From Stappia sp. (GTDB taxonomy: Bacteria > Pseudomonadota > Alphaproteobacteria > Rhizobiales > Stappiaceae), in the NCBI RefSeq assembly GCF_040110915.1, contig NZ_CP157793.1, positions 1,934,939 to 1,998,938 of the forward strand: 64,000 bases of DNA. The letters are read 5' to 3'. Position numbers and translations under genes: made by a program. Under the pieces are notes generated by a model that worked only from the letters and a program-made list of their open reading frames with translations, searched no databases and was not told the origin of the DNA. Shown one piece after another: positions 55,887 through 64,000 of this stretch. Position 1 is the first letter of the stretch; every line of letters begins with the position of its first letter.

Positions 55887-56906
55887 ATGAAACCCATGCT
55901 CCTGCCCCTCGCGGTGACGCTCGGCGATCCCGGCGGCATCGGCCCCGACGTGCTGCTGTCCGCCTGGGCCGAGCGCGTCGAGCGCGATCTGCCGCCCTTC
56001 TATGCGATCGGCGATGCGGAGTTTCTGGCCGCCCGCGCAAAACGGCTGAACCTCACCGTGAAAATCCGCGAGGCCCGGGCCGACACGGCCCTCGACGTGT
56101 TTCCCGACGCCCTGCCCGTCGTCGCGCTGCCGCAGAGCATCGCCGACACGCCCGGCGTGGCCGACCCGGCCAATGCGGCGGCCGTGATCGCCTCGATCGA
56201 CAGGGCCGTCGAAGATTGCCTGACGGGGCGTGCCGCCGCCGTGGTGACCAACCCGATCAACAAGAAGGCGCTTTACGACGCCGGCTTTTCCCACCCCGGG
56301 CACACCGAGTATCTGGGGGCGCGGGCGCGCGATGCCGGCCACGACCGCCACACGCCGGTGATGCTGCTCGCCGGACCCGACCTGCTCGTGGTGCCCGTCA
56401 CCGTGCACATGCCGCTGAGGGACGTGCCGCAGGCGCTGACGCGGGATCTGATCGTCGGCACCGCCCGCATCGTCCACCGCGATCTGGCGGAGCGGTTCCG
56501 GATCGCCGAGCCGCGCCTGGCGCTCGCCGGTCTCAACCCCCATGCGGGCGAGAATGGCGCGCTCGGCACGGAGGACGGCGACATCATCGCGCCGGCCGTC
56601 GCGCGCCTCAAGGCGGACGGGATCGACGCCGTCGGGCCGCTTCCGGCGGACACGATGTTCCATCCGGAGGCGCGCGCCACCTATGACTGCGCGCTCGCCA
56701 TGTATCACGATCAGGCGCTGATCCCGGCCAAGACGCTGGCCTTTCACGATGCGGTCAATACGACGCTGGGGCTGCCCTTCGTGCGCACCTCGCCCGACCA
56801 TGGCACGGCGCTCACCATCGCCGGCAGCGGCACGGCGCGCGTCGACAGTTTCGCCGCCGCGATCCGTCTGGCGGCGGTGCTTGCCGATCCCGGCCTCGTC
56901 GCATGA
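55887..56906 (+). CDS. pdxA: 4-hydroxythreonine-4-phosphate dehydrogenase
   Basis: NAD-dependent enzyme of 339 residues in the deoxyxylulose-5-phosphate route to pyridoxal phosphate. [15 protein letters not shown] opens the family pattern; metal ligands are H174 (VTVHMPL), H219 ([10 protein letters not shown]) and H274 (MYHDQALIP). NPINKKAL and SHPGHTEYL line the substrate site. Five bases after the surA-like stop; its end overlaps rsmA by ATGA. Confidence 0.95.
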   Translation: MKPMLLPLAVTLGDPGGIGPDVLLSAWAERVERDLPPFYAIGDAEFLAARAKRLNLTVKIREARADTALDVFPDALPVVALPQSIADTPGVADPANAAAVIASIDRAVEDCLTGRAAAVVTNPINKKALYDAGFSHPGHTEYLGARARDAGHDRHTPVMLLAGPDLLVVPVTVHMPLRDVPQALTRDLIVGTARIVHRDLAERFRIAEPRLALAGLNPHAGENGALGTEDGDIIAPAVARLKADGIDAVGPLPADTMFHPEARATYDCALAMYHDQALIPAKTLAFHDAVNTTLGLPFVRTSPDHGTALTIAGSGTARVDSFAAAIRLAAVLADPGLVA

Positions 56907-57739
56907 GCCAGATCGACGCCTTGCCGCCCTTGCGCGAGGTCATTGGCGCGCATGACCTTCAGGCGAAGAAGTCGCTCGGCCAGAACTTCCTGCTCGATCT
57001 CAACCTGACGCTTCGCATCGCGCGCACCGCCGGCGATCTGTCGCAAACGACCGTGCTGGAAGTCGGCCCCGGCCCGGGCGGACTGACCCGGGCCCTCCTT
57101 GTCGCCGGCGCCAAGCGGGTGGTGGCCGTGGAGAAGGACACGCGCTGTCTGGCCGCGCTGGACGAGATCGCCGCGCATTATCCCGGCCGCCTCGACATCC
57201 GCAACGCCGACGCGCTCGGCATCGACCTCCGGGAAATCGCCGGCGACGGGCCGCTCAAGATCGTCGCCAACCTGCCCTACAACGTCGGCACGCAACTGCT
57301 GCTCAACTGGGTGGCGACGCGCGCCTGGCCGCCGGCCTGGCAGTCGCTGACGCTGATGTTCCAGAAGGAAGTCGCCGAACGGATCGTCGCGGAGCCGGGC
57401 AGCAAGGCCTACGGCCGCCTCGGCGTGCTCGTCGGCTGGCGCTGCCATGCAACCCTCGCCTTCGAGGTCAGCCCCAAGGCGTTCACGCCGCCGCCCAAGG
57501 TCACCTCGGCCATCGTGCACATCACGCCGCGCAGCCATCCCCTGCCCTGCGATATCGGCGCGCTGGAGCGCGTCACGCGTGCCGCCTTCGGCCAGCGGCG
57601 CAAGATGCTGCGCGCAAGCCTCAAGAGCCTGGCGCCCGACGCCCAGGCACGCATCGAGGCCGCCGGTCTCGACCCGACGGCCCGCGCCGAAGAGCTCGGC
57701 ATTGCCCAATTCGTGGAGCTGGCGCGCGGCTTCGCGTGA
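56903..57739 (+). CDS. rsmA: 16S rRNA dimethyladenosine transferase
   Basis: KsgA enzyme of 278 residues that dimethylates two adjacent adenines near the 3' end of 16S r[17 protein letters not shown], the SAM motif [12 protein letters not shown] (51-62) and the catalytic NLPYNVGT (123-130) are intact. It is the last gene of the lptF-to-rsmA run and converges on gmk over 42 bases. Confidence 0.96.
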   Translation: MSQIDALPPLREVIGAHDLQAKKSLGQNFLLDLNLTLRIARTAGDLSQTTVLEVGPGPGGLTRALLVAGAKRVVAVEKDTRCLAALDEIAAHYPGRLDIRNADALGIDLREIAGDGPLKIVANLPYNVGTQLLLNWVATRAWPPAWQSLTLMFQKEVAERIVAEPGSKAYGRLGVLVGWRCHATLAFEVSPKAFTPPPKVTSAIVHITPRSHPLPCDIGALERVTRAAFGQRRKMLRASLKSLAPDAQARIEAAGLDPTARAEELGIAQFVELARGFA

Positions 57740-57782
57740 AGCCCGCCGGTCGATCCGCGCGGACTGCGCCGCGCCGCGGGCT
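57740..57782. terminator. Possible hairpin between rsmA and gmk
   Basis: AGCCCGC (57740-57746) and GCGGGCT (57776-57782) directly follow the two stop codons and pair exactly; inner bases can pair further. There is no U-run on either side, so it is a weak candidate for bidirectional termination. Confidence 0.35.
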
Positions 57783-58477
57783 CACGCCTCGCCGGTTTCC
57801 CGCTTGAGATCCTCGACCATGCCCTCGATGAAGGTGCCGATGGCCGGGCTTCGCTCGCGCTTCAGCCGCTCGGCGCGCAGGATCGAGCGCGCCCCGTCGT
57901 AGGCGCGCTGCAGGTCGTCGTTGACGATGACATAGTCGTATTGCGACCAATGCTTCATCTCGCCGACCGCCGTCTGAAGACGGCGCCGGATCACCTCGGG
58001 CGTGTCCTCCGCCCGGCGGTGCAGGCGCGATTTCATCTCCGCGATCGACGGCGGCAGGATGAACACCGACACCACGTCGGGCCGCACCGCATCATAGAGC
58101 TGGAACGTGCCCTGGATGTCGATGTCGAACAGCACATCGCCCCCGCGCGACAGGGCCTGCTCCACCGGGTCGCGCGGCGTGCCGTAGTAATTGCCGTGCA
58201 CCTCGGCCCATTCCAGCAGTTCGCCGCGCTCGCGCATCTGCTCGAAGCGCTCCCGGGAAATGAAATGATAGTGCACGCCGTCGATCTCGCTGGTGCGGCG
58301 CGCGCGCGTGGTCACGGAGATGGAGAGCGTGAGATTGCTTTCCTGATCGAGCAATTGCCGCGCGATGGTCGACTTGCCCGCGCCCGAGGGCGAGGACAGC
58401 ACGAGCATCAGACCGCGCCGCTCCGCGTCGGCCCGCTCGGACGTCACCACCGTTCCCGCCTGCTCCGGCTCGCTCAT
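57782..58477 (-). CDS. gmk: Guanylate kinase
   Basis: GMP kinase of 231 residues (GMP + ATP to GDP + ADP). P-loop SSPSGAGKST (28-37), GMP-binding SVTTRARRTSEIDGVHYHF, EWAEVHGNYYGTP, and FDIDIQG are present. The first 20 residues precede the usual start and may be an extension; an internal start near LMLVLSSPSG is possible. It follows yicC by five bases, a conserved yicC-gmk pair. Confidence 0.95.
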   Translation of the reverse strand: MSEPEQAGTVVTSERADAERRGLMLVLSSPSGAGKSTIARQLLDQESNLTLSISVTTRARRTSEIDGVHYHFISRERFEQMRERGELLEWAEVHGNYYGTPRDPVEQALSRGGDVLFDIDIQGTFQLYDAVRPDVVSVFILPPSIAEMKSRLHRRAEDTPEVIRRRLQTAVGEMKHWSQYDYVIVNDDLQRAYDGARSILRAERLKRERSPAIGTFIEGMVEDLKRETGEA

Positions 58478-58482
58478 GCCCC

Positions 58483-59436
58483 TCACTCCAGGTTCTGGAT
58501 CTGCTCGCGCATCTGGTCGATGAGCGTCTTCAGGTCGAGCCCGATCGCCGTCAGCTCCGTGCCGTTCGACTTGGAACACAGCGTGTTGGTCTCGCGGTTG
58601 AACTCCTGCGCGAGGAAGTCGAGCCGGCGCCCGACCGGACCGCCGCCGTCGAGCAGCGCCGTCGCCGCCTCCACATGCGCCGCAAGCCGGTCCAGTTCCT
58701 CGCGAATGTCCGCCTTGGTGGCGAGCAGCGCCGCCTCCTGATGCAGCCGGGCGGCGTCGAACGCGACGCCGGTCTCCATCAGCGCCTCGACCTGGCTCCG
58801 CAACCGCTTGCGGATCGCCTCGGGCGCACGGCACGGCGCATCCTCGGCGGCCCGCCGCAGGCGATCGATCTCGGCCAGCTGCCCGCGCAGCAGGGCGGTG
58901 ATGCTGTCGCCTTCCGTCCGCCGCATGTCGACGAGCGCGTCAAGGGCGGCATCGAAGCTGCGCTTGAGTGCGGAAATCAGCGCCGCGCGGGTCGCCGGAT
59001 CCTCGTCCGGCTCCTTCCATTCCACGACGCCGCGCTGCGCCAGAATGCCGTCGAGCGCCACCGGAGCGGCGTCCGGAACACGTCGGCGCACGGTTTCCAG
59101 CGCGGAGAGCATGGCGTTCAGCGCGGCGTCGTTGATATGCGGCACCGCCTCGCCCTGGGCGCGCTGATAGCTGAGACCGATTGTGACATTGCCGCGCGTG
59201 AGCACCGCGCCCCCGCGCTCCCGGCAATAGCTTTCGAGCTCTTCCAGGCCTTGCGGAAGGCGCAGGCGCAGATCGAGCCCCTTACCGTTGACCGAGCGCA
59301 GTTCCCAGGTCCAGCGCGCCCCGTCGAGCGCGTCGTCGGCGCGGCCGAAGCCGGTCATGCTGGCAAGCGCCTTCGGCGCACCGCCCCCGGCACCGCCTGA
59401 TGGGGTGCCGTCTTCCGACAATGTGTCTCGTGTCAT
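58483..59436 (-). CDS. YicC family endoribonuclease
   Basis: Protein of 317 residues of the YicC family, which includes RNases degrading small RNAs. MTGFGRADDALDG, WELRSVNGKGLDLRLRLPQGLE, GNVTIGLSYQR and the carboxyl FLAQEFNRETNTLCSKSN, LDLKTLIDQMREQIQNLE are family hallmarks. The called ATG lies 26 residues before MTGFGR, so the start could be the internal one; the leader is glycine rich. Followed by gmk. Confidence 0.92.
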   Translation of the reverse strand: MTRDTLSEDGTPSGGAGGGAPKALASMTGFGRADDALDGARWTWELRSVNGKGLDLRLRLPQGLEELESYCRERGGAVLTRGNVTIGLSYQRAQGEAVPHINDAALNAMLSALETVRRRVPDAAPVALDGILAQRGVVEWKEPDEDPATRAALISALKRSFDAALDALVDMRRTEGDSITALLRGQLAEIDRLRRAAEDAPCRAPEAIRKRLRSQVEALMETGVAFDAARLHQEAALLATKADIREELDRLAAHVEAATALLDGGGPVGRRLDFLAQEFNRETNTLCSKSNGTELTAIGLDLKTLIDQMREQIQNLE

Positions 59437-59465
59437 GCCCTGTCCCCCGGCCCGCGCGCGACCTC

Positions 59466-60671
59466 TCAGCCGCCGTTGCCCGGCGCGGTCTCGGCCTCGC
59501 CCGCCTCCTGCTGGCGCCGCGCCTCTTCCGCTTCCGCCGCACGTCGCGCCCGCTCGATCTCGCGCCATTTGGCGACATTGCGGCGATGCTGTTCGTAGGT
59601 CTCGGCGAAGACGTGCCCGCCGGTCCCGTCGGCGACGAAGAACAGATCGTCGGTGCGCGAGGGATTGGCCACCGCCTCCATGGCCGCGCGGCCCGGATTG
59701 CCGATCGGCCCCGGCGGCAGCCGGTCGATCTGATAGGTGTTATAGGGATTGCGGGCATCCAGTTCGGAGCGCGTGATCGCCGAGCGGTCGCGTGTCCAGG
59801 CCTCGCCGCCATAAAGCCCGTAAAGGATCGTGGGGTCGGACTGCAGGCGCATGCCGCGCCGCAGACGGTTGACGAAGACGCCGGCGACGCGCGGCCGTTC
59901 GTCCGCGCGCGCGGTTTCCTTCTCCACGATCGAGGCGAGGATCACCAGCTCTTCCGGCGTCTCGATGGGCAGATCCTCCACCCGACGTTCCCAGATCTCG
60001 GCCAGCGCCTTCGTCTGCGCGGCCCGCATCTGGCGAATGATGTCGGCCCGTGTCGTGCCGCGCGTGAAGGTGTAGGTCTCCGGCATCAGCGAGCCTTCCG
60101 GCGGGATTTCGTCCAGCTGACCGGTCAGGATCGGGTGGGCGCGCACGCGCTCGACGATCTGCTGGCTGGTCCAGCCCTCCGGCACCGTGACCGAATGATA
60201 GACCGCCTTGCCGCTGACGAGATCGTTCATCACGTCGCGCATCGACGCGCCGGGCGCGAAGGCGTATTCGCCGGCCTTGAGGCGCGCCGCGTTCTTGTAG
60301 GCCTGAACGCCGGCCCAGAAGATGTAGGAATTGTCGATGACGCCCTGGTTCTCGAGCGTGTCGGCGATAGCCTGAAGGCTCGAACCCGAGGAGATGATGA
60401 CCGTCTTTTCCGCCTCGAGCGGCCCCGCCGCCTCGAACTCCGCCTTGCCCCAGTAGAGCAGGCCGCCGGCGGCGATCACGCCCAGAACGGCAAGCGACAG
60501 CAGGAAGTTGATGACGATGACCAGCGGGTTGCGCACATGCCGCGAACGCGCCGGCGGCTGCGGCGCGGGCTCGGGCTGGATCGCCTCGCGCGGGCTCTTC
60601 GGGTTGGGCCGGAAGCCCCCCTCCGATGCCCCGGTTCCGGCATCCGTGTCATCTTTAGGCGTTTCGCTCAT
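59466..60671 (-). CDS. mltG: Endolytic transglycosylase MltG
   Basis: Inner-membrane lytic transglycosylase of 401 residues that ends nascent glycan strands in peptidoglycan. A long proline-rich cytoplasmic start, one membrane helix at 49-73 (PLVIVINFLLSLAVLGVIAAGG), a LysM-like region (SSGSSLQAIADTLENQGVI) and the YceG domain with catalytic E250 (ILASIVEKET), SDPTILYG, NPYNTYQIDRLPPGPIGNPG are visible. Charged helical tail after 370. It follows fabF on the same strand, as in many Hyphomicrobiales. Confidence 0.94.
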   Translation of the reverse strand: MSETPKDDTDAGTGASEGGFRPNPKSPREAIQPEPAPQPPARSRHVRNPLVIVINFLLSLAVLGVIAAGGLLYWGKAEFEAAGPLEAEKTVIISSGSSLQAIADTLENQGVIDNSYIFWAGVQAYKNAARLKAGEYAFAPGASMRDVMNDLVSGKAVYHSVTVPEGWTSQQIVERVRAHPILTGQLDEIPPEGSLMPETYTFTRGTTRADIIRQMRAAQTKALAEIWERRVEDLPIETPEELVILASIVEKETARADERPRVAGVFVNRLRRGMRLQSDPTILYGLYGGEAWTRDRSAITRSELDARNPYNTYQIDRLPPGPIGNPGRAAMEAVANPSRTDDLFFVADGTGGHVFAETYEQHRRNVAKWREIERARRAAEAEEARRQQEAGEAETAPGNGG

Positions 60672-60770
60672 GAGTCCATCCGCTCGGCGTGATCGCAAGA
60701 CTGATCAGGCCATGACGCACAATCATGGCCAAACCGCGAAACCCGTCGACTGTCCGGGCGCTTGGCCGCG

Positions 60771-62036
60771 TCAGGCCGCGACCTTGCGGAACACCAGCGA
60801 GGCATTGGTGCCGCCGAAGCCGAAGGAGTTCGACAGGGCCGAATCGATGGTCATCTTCTTGGCCGCATTGGGCACCAGATCGATCTCGGTCTCGACGGAG
60901 GGCTGGTCGAGGTTGATCGTCGGCGGCGCGATGTTGTCGCGCATCGCCAGCAACGAGAAGATCGCCTCGATCGCACCGGCCGCGCCGAGCAGATGTCCGG
61001 TCGACGACTTGGTGGAGGACATGGTCATGCCCGCCGCCGCCGCGCCGGCCAGCCGTTGCACGGCACCGAGCTCGATCTCGTCGCCGAGCGGCGTCGAGGT
61101 GCCATGGGCGTTCACATAGTCGATGTCGCCGGCGGACATGCCGGCGCGCTTGAGCGCGGCCTGCATGCAGCGGTAAGCCCCGTCGCCATCCGACGCCGGC
61201 GCGGTGATGTGATAGGCATCGCCCGACAGGCCGTAGCCGACGATCTCGCCGTAGATCCGGGCGCCGCGCGCCTTGGCGCGTTCGTATTCCTCGAGCACGA
61301 CGACGCCCGCGCCCTCGCCCATGACGAAGCCGTCGCGATCCTTGTCATAGGGACGCGACGCGATCTCGGCGCGGTCGTTGAAGCCCGTGGACAGCGCCCG
61401 CGCGGCGGCAAAGCCGGCCAGCGCGATGCGGCACACCGGCGATTCCGTGCCGCCGGCCACCATCACATCGGCATCGTCCAGCGCGATCAGCCGGGCCGCG
61501 TCGCCGATGGCGTGCGCGCCGGTGGAGCACGCCGTGACGACGGCGTGGTTCGGGCCCTTGAGCCCGTGCCGGATCGAGACGTAGCCGCCCGCCAGATTGA
61601 TCAGACGGCCGGGAATGAAGAAGGGAGACACGCGGCGCGGCCCCTTGTCGCGCAGGACATGGGCGGTGGCCTCGATGCCCTGCAGGCCGCCGATCCCGGA
61701 GCCGATCAGCACGCCGGCGCGGATCTGCTCTTCATGGGTCTTGGGGGCCCAGCCACAGTCGGTGATCGCCTGTTCGGCGGCCGCCATGGCGAAAACGATG
61801 AAGTCGTCGACCTTGCGCTGCTCCTTCGGGTCCATCCAGTCGTCCGGATTGAACGTGCCGTTGGAGCCGTCGCCGCGCGGGATCTGACAGGCAATCTGGC
61901 AGGCGAGATCAGCCACCTCGAAGTGCTCGACGCGGGACGCCCCGCTCTCGCCCTTGAGAATTCTGGACCAGGTTTCCTCGACACCGCACGCCATCGGCGT
62001 GACCATCCCGAGGCCGGTAACGACCACTCGCCTCAT
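60771..62036 (-). CDS. fabF: 3-oxoacyl-ACP synthase II
   Basis: Condensing enzyme of 421 residues that elongates acyl-ACP with malonyl-ACP. The catalytic triad is C170 (VVTACSTGAHAIGDA), H311 (VNAHGTSTPLGD) and H348 (SSTGHLLGAAG). Starts RRVVVTGLGMVTP. It lies downstream of acpP, in the standard fabD-fabG-acpP-fabF order, and before mltG. Confidence 0.96.
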   Translation of the reverse strand: MRRVVVTGLGMVTPMACGVEETWSRILKGESGASRVEHFEVADLACQIACQIPRGDGSNGTFNPDDWMDPKEQRKVDDFIVFAMAAAEQAITDCGWAPKTHEEQIRAGVLIGSGIGGLQGIEATAHVLRDKGPRRVSPFFIPGRLINLAGGYVSIRHGLKGPNHAVVTACSTGAHAIGDAARLIALDDADVMVAGGTESPVCRIALAGFAAARALSTGFNDRAEIASRPYDKDRDGFVMGEGAGVVVLEEYERAKARGARIYGEIVGYGLSGDAYHITAPASDGDGAYRCMQAALKRAGMSAGDIDYVNAHGTSTPLGDEIELGAVQRLAGAAAAGMTMSSTKSSTGHLLGAAGAIEAIFSLLAMRDNIAPPTINLDQPSVETEIDLVPNAAKKMTIDSALSNSFGFGGTNASLVFRKVAA

Positions 62037-62201
62037 CTCATACCTGCATCTGCACGCGAAAACCCGCGCTTCAAATCACGCAATGACGCGCGTTTCCAGC
62101 GCGCCGCAATTCCCGTTCCGGCGCACGTTTTCCGCGCGCCGTGGCCGAACGGTCGCGTGCGACGGAGCGCGCTTGCGCCATCCGCCGCACGACGAACCGG
62201 A

Positions 62202-62438
62202 TCAGCTGGCGCTCTTTTCCAGGAACTTCACCGCGTCGCCCACCGTGAGGATGGTCTCCGCCGCATCGTCCGGAATTTCCACGCCGAATTCTTCCTCGAA
62301 GGCCATGACCAGCTCGACCGTGTCGAGGCTGTCCGCGCCCAGGTCGTCGATGAAGCTCGCCTCCAGGGTGACCTTCTCGGCGTCCACGCCAAGATGTTCG
62401 ACGACGATCTTCTTTACCCGATCCGCGATGTCGCTCAT
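62202..62438 (-). CDS. acpP: Acyl carrier protein
   Basis: Acidic carrier of 78 residues; S37 in [14 protein letters not shown] takes the 4'-phosphopantetheine arm. The ATG at 62438 ([18 protein letters not shown]) with GAGGAAT upstream gives the family start; an in-frame ATG eight codons earlier is not preferred. It is preceded by a structured leader with two inverted repeats. Confidence 0.96.
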   Translation of the reverse strand: MSDIADRVKKIVVEHLGVDAEKVTLEASFIDDLGADSLDTVELVMAFEEEFGVEIPDDAAETILTVGDAVKFLEKSAS

Positions 62439-62529
62439 TTCTGATTCCTCGATTGCTTCCAACAGTAAGTCGCTTGATTCAGCGCTCTGCGCCGTACCTC
62501 GTACCCGATCAACGGAACGCGGTGAATGG

Positions 62530-62564
62530 GGTACCAGCCCGCACCGATGCGGGACGGTGGTACC
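62530..62564. promoter_or_regulatory. Long hairpin in the fabG-acpP spacer
   Basis: Outer arms GGTACCA (62530-62536) and TGGTACC (62558-62564) and inner arms CCCGCA (62538-62543) and TGCGGG (62548-62553) nest around a four-base loop. It lies about 90 bases upstream of acpP, so it can be part of the acpP leader or an attenuating element controlling the much higher need for ACP. Confidence 0.6.
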
Positions 62565-62638
62565 GCCCTCGCCGGTTCAGCAATGCCCGAGCGCCGAACT
62601 TCGTGAACGGGTCTGCTGGCCGGCGGGTTCGTAACACA

Positions 62639-62679
62639 CTTTCCAGGGCTTGACCAGTCGCGCGGGCCACCCTGGAAAG
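62639..62679. promoter_or_regulatory. Inverted repeat after fabG
   Basis: CTTTCCAGG (62639-62647) and CCTGGAAAG (62671-62679) pair exactly with a 23-base loop, about 40 bases after the fabG stop. It may be a processing or weak termination structure. Confidence 0.45.
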
Positions 62680-62717
62680 CGCTGGGGAAGGCCTTCGGAA
62701 CGAAGGATTTTCCCCTT

Positions 62718-63455
62718 TTAGATCATGGCCATGCCACCATTGACGTGAAGCGTCTCGCCGGTGACATAGCCCGCTTCGTCGCTCGCCAGATAGAGTGCGG
62801 CGGCGGCGATTTCCTCGGCCCGCCCGAGACGGCCCGCGGGAACGCCGCCGAGGATCGATTCCCGCTGCTTGTCGTTGAGCGCGTCGGTCATCGGCGTTTC
62901 GATGAAACCCGGCGCGATCGTGTTGACCGTGACGTTGCGCGCGGCAACCTCGCGGGCGAGCGACTTGGCCATGCCGATCATGCCGGCCTTTGCGGCGGCA
63001 TAGTTGGCCTGGCCGGCGTTGCCGGTGACGCCGACGACCGACGCAATGCCGATGATCCGGCCCGAGCGGCGCCGCATCATGCCCTTGGCGGCGGCCCGGG
63101 ACAGGCGGAAGGCGGCGGTCAGATTGACTTCCAGAACCTGATCCCACTCCTCGTCCTTCATGCGCACGAAGAGGTTGTCGCGGGTGATGCCGGCGTTATT
63201 GACGAGAATGTCGAGCGGGCCCATCGCCTCCTCGGCGGCCGGGACCAGGGCGTCGACGGACGCCCGATCCATCAGGTTGGCCGGGACCACATGGACGCGT
63301 TCGCCGAGATCGGCGGCCAGCGCCTCGAGCTTTTCCGCCCGCGTGCCGGACAGCGCGACGGTGGCGCCCTGGCGGTGCAGCGTGCGGGCGATGGCCTCGC
63401 CGAGGCCCCCGGTCGCGCCGGTCACCAGCGCGGTTTTCGAAGTCAGATCGAACAT
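62718..63455 (-). CDS. fabG: 3-oxoacyl-ACP reductase
   Basis: NADPH-dependent short-chain dehydrogenase of 245 residues that reduces 3-oxoacyl-ACP. Cofactor motif VTGATGGLGEA (11-21), NNAG (86-89), catalytic N111, S139, Y152 and K156 (ASVVGVTGNAGQANYAAAK). Ends HVNGGMAMI, typical of FabG. It follows fabD by 55 bases. Confidence 0.96.
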   Translation of the reverse strand: MFDLTSKTALVTGATGGLGEAIARTLHRQGATVALSGTRAEKLEALAADLGERVHVVPANLMDRASVDALVPAAEEAMGPLDILVNNAGITRDNLFVRMKDEEWDQVLEVNLTAAFRLSRAAAKGMMRRRSGRIIGIASVVGVTGNAGQANYAAAKAGMIGMAKSLAREVAARNVTVNTIAPGFIETPMTDALNDKQRESILGGVPAGRLGRAEEIAAAALYLASDEAGYVTGETLHVNGGMAMI

Positions 63456-63510
63456 GCGGACATCATTCCTTGTTTCGGACGTGCGGACGATTAACGGGGA
63501 TGTGCGGACC

Positions 63511-64000
63511 TCAGTCGCCGGCGAGGGCGCCGACCAGCGCGTCGATATCCTCCGGCGTGTTGACGGCCACCCCGGTCAGATCCTTGGCGATGCGCCGCAC
63601 CATGCCGGTCAGCACCTTGCCGGTTCCGATCTCATAAACGGTCTCCACGCCGTTGTCGGCCATCCAGGCGACCGACTCGCGCCAGCGCACCGTGCCGGTG
63701 ACCTGTTCCACCAGCCGCTGGCGGATCTCGGCCGGATCGGAGATCGGCGCGGCGAGCACATTGGCGACGAGCGGCACCGCCGGCGCGGCGAAATCGACCT
63801 CGGCGAGCGCACCGGCCATCACGTCTGCGGCCGGCGCCATCAGCGCGCAATGGAACGGCGCGCTGACCGGCAGCAGCACGGCACGGCGCGCGCCATGCGC
63901 CTTTGCGATCTCGATCGCCCGCTCGACGGCGGCCTTGGTGCCCGACACGACGACCTGGCCGGGCGCGTTGTCGTTGGCCGCCTGGCAGACCTCGCCGCCG
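63511..64000 (-). CDS. fabD: Malonyl CoA-ACP transacylase, carboxyl part (runs off right edge)
   Basis: The frame is open to the window edge and encodes the carboxyl half of FabD: EVCQAANDNAPGQVVVSG, then AVLLPVSAPFHCALMAPAAD with the catalytic histidine (PFHC), VPLVANVLAAPI, TGTVRWRESVAWM and EIGTGKVLTGMVRRI. The enzyme loads malonate from CoA onto ACP. The nucleophile serine (GHSLG) would lie beyond the window. First gene of the visible fab cluster. Confidence 0.95.
   Translation of the reverse strand, partial: GGEVCQAANDNAPGQVVVSGTKAAVERAIEIAKAHGARRAVLLPVSAPFHCALMAPAADVMAGALAEVDFAAPAVPLVANVLAAPISDPAEIRQRLVEQVTGTVRWRESVAWMADNGVETVYEIGTGKVLTGMVRRIAKDLTGVAVNTPEDIDALVGALAGD

Noticed and set aside
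57740..57782. Strong terminator between rsmA and gmk
   Set aside because: Pairing exists but there is no U-run on either side, so it is listed only as a weak candidate.

Overview
The window is a high-GC chromosomal segment of an alphaproteobacterium. It is most likely from the order Hyphomicrobiales (Rhizobiales), possibly near Stappiaceae; that placement is inference. The evidence is the aapJQMP general L-amino-acid transporter, the glnB-glnA pair preceded by nnr, the tig-clpP-clpX-lon-hup run, the fabD-fabG-acpP-fabF-mltG-yicC-gmk run, the lptF-lptG-lptD-surA-pdxA-rsmA run, and an NDUFS4-type complex I accessory subunit. Nearly all of the sequence is core-genome housekeeping, densely packed, with many 1 to 8 base overlaps between neighbouring genes. 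No insertion sequence, prophage, CRISPR array or rRNA was seen. Six tRNA genes are present: Val-CAC, Arg-TCT, Pro-TGG, Glu-TTC, Val-TAC and Leu-TAG. Layout, left: 1-4.2 kb holds the amino-terminal part of a chemoreceptor, a GNAT-like protein, tRNA-Val(CAC), a small AT-richer orphan gene with an operator-like inverted repeat, and an orphan HExxH protein. 4.7-8.6 kb holds a GlxA-type regulator and a soluble PAS histidine kinase overlapping a response regulator that has no DNA-binding domain. 8.7-13.6 kb is aapJ, aapQ, aapM, aapP with an unusually long aapJ-aapQ spacer. metC diverges from it. Middle: 15.1-18.9 kb is a four-gene envelope glycolipid operon (ArnT-like glycosyltransferase, PAP2 phosphatase, GT2 glycosyltransferase, LAB_N membrane protein). 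A metallophosphoesterase, a Na/Pi cotransporter-like protein and a GGDEF-EAL protein follow. 24-28.2 kb has four tRNAs around an NDUFS4-like gene, a coupled cold-shock/DUF192 pair and a glyoxalase, then about 950 bases of non-coding DNA with clustered palindromes. 28.8-36.1 kb is the proteostasis block (HU, Lon, ClpX, ClpP, trigger factor). 36.3-40.1 kb is nnr, glnB and glnA, with a sigma-54 promoter before glnB. Right: 40.2-41.0 kb is a small toxin-antitoxin-like module whose first gene looks broken by a lost start codon and an amber codon. It is followed by a Tat-exported cyclase-family protein, an ABC-F ATPase with a HAD hydrolase, an uncharacterised membrane/secreted protein pair, a methyltransferase with DNA polymerase III chi, and pepA. 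50-57.7 kb is the LPS-export, outer-membrane biogenesis, PdxA and RsmA operon. 57.8-64 kb is the fatty-acid synthesis and mltG cluster on the opposite strand, running off the right edge inside fabD. The most unusual items are the decayed HicA-like gene beside an intact HTH partner, the small orphan gene next to tRNA-Val(CAC), the orphan HExxH protein, the response regulator with no output domain, the membrane/secreted pair, and structured non-coding stretches (11.98-12.6, 27.2-28.1 and 62.4-62.7 kb). No clearly new multi-gene system could be demonstrated from sequence alone.
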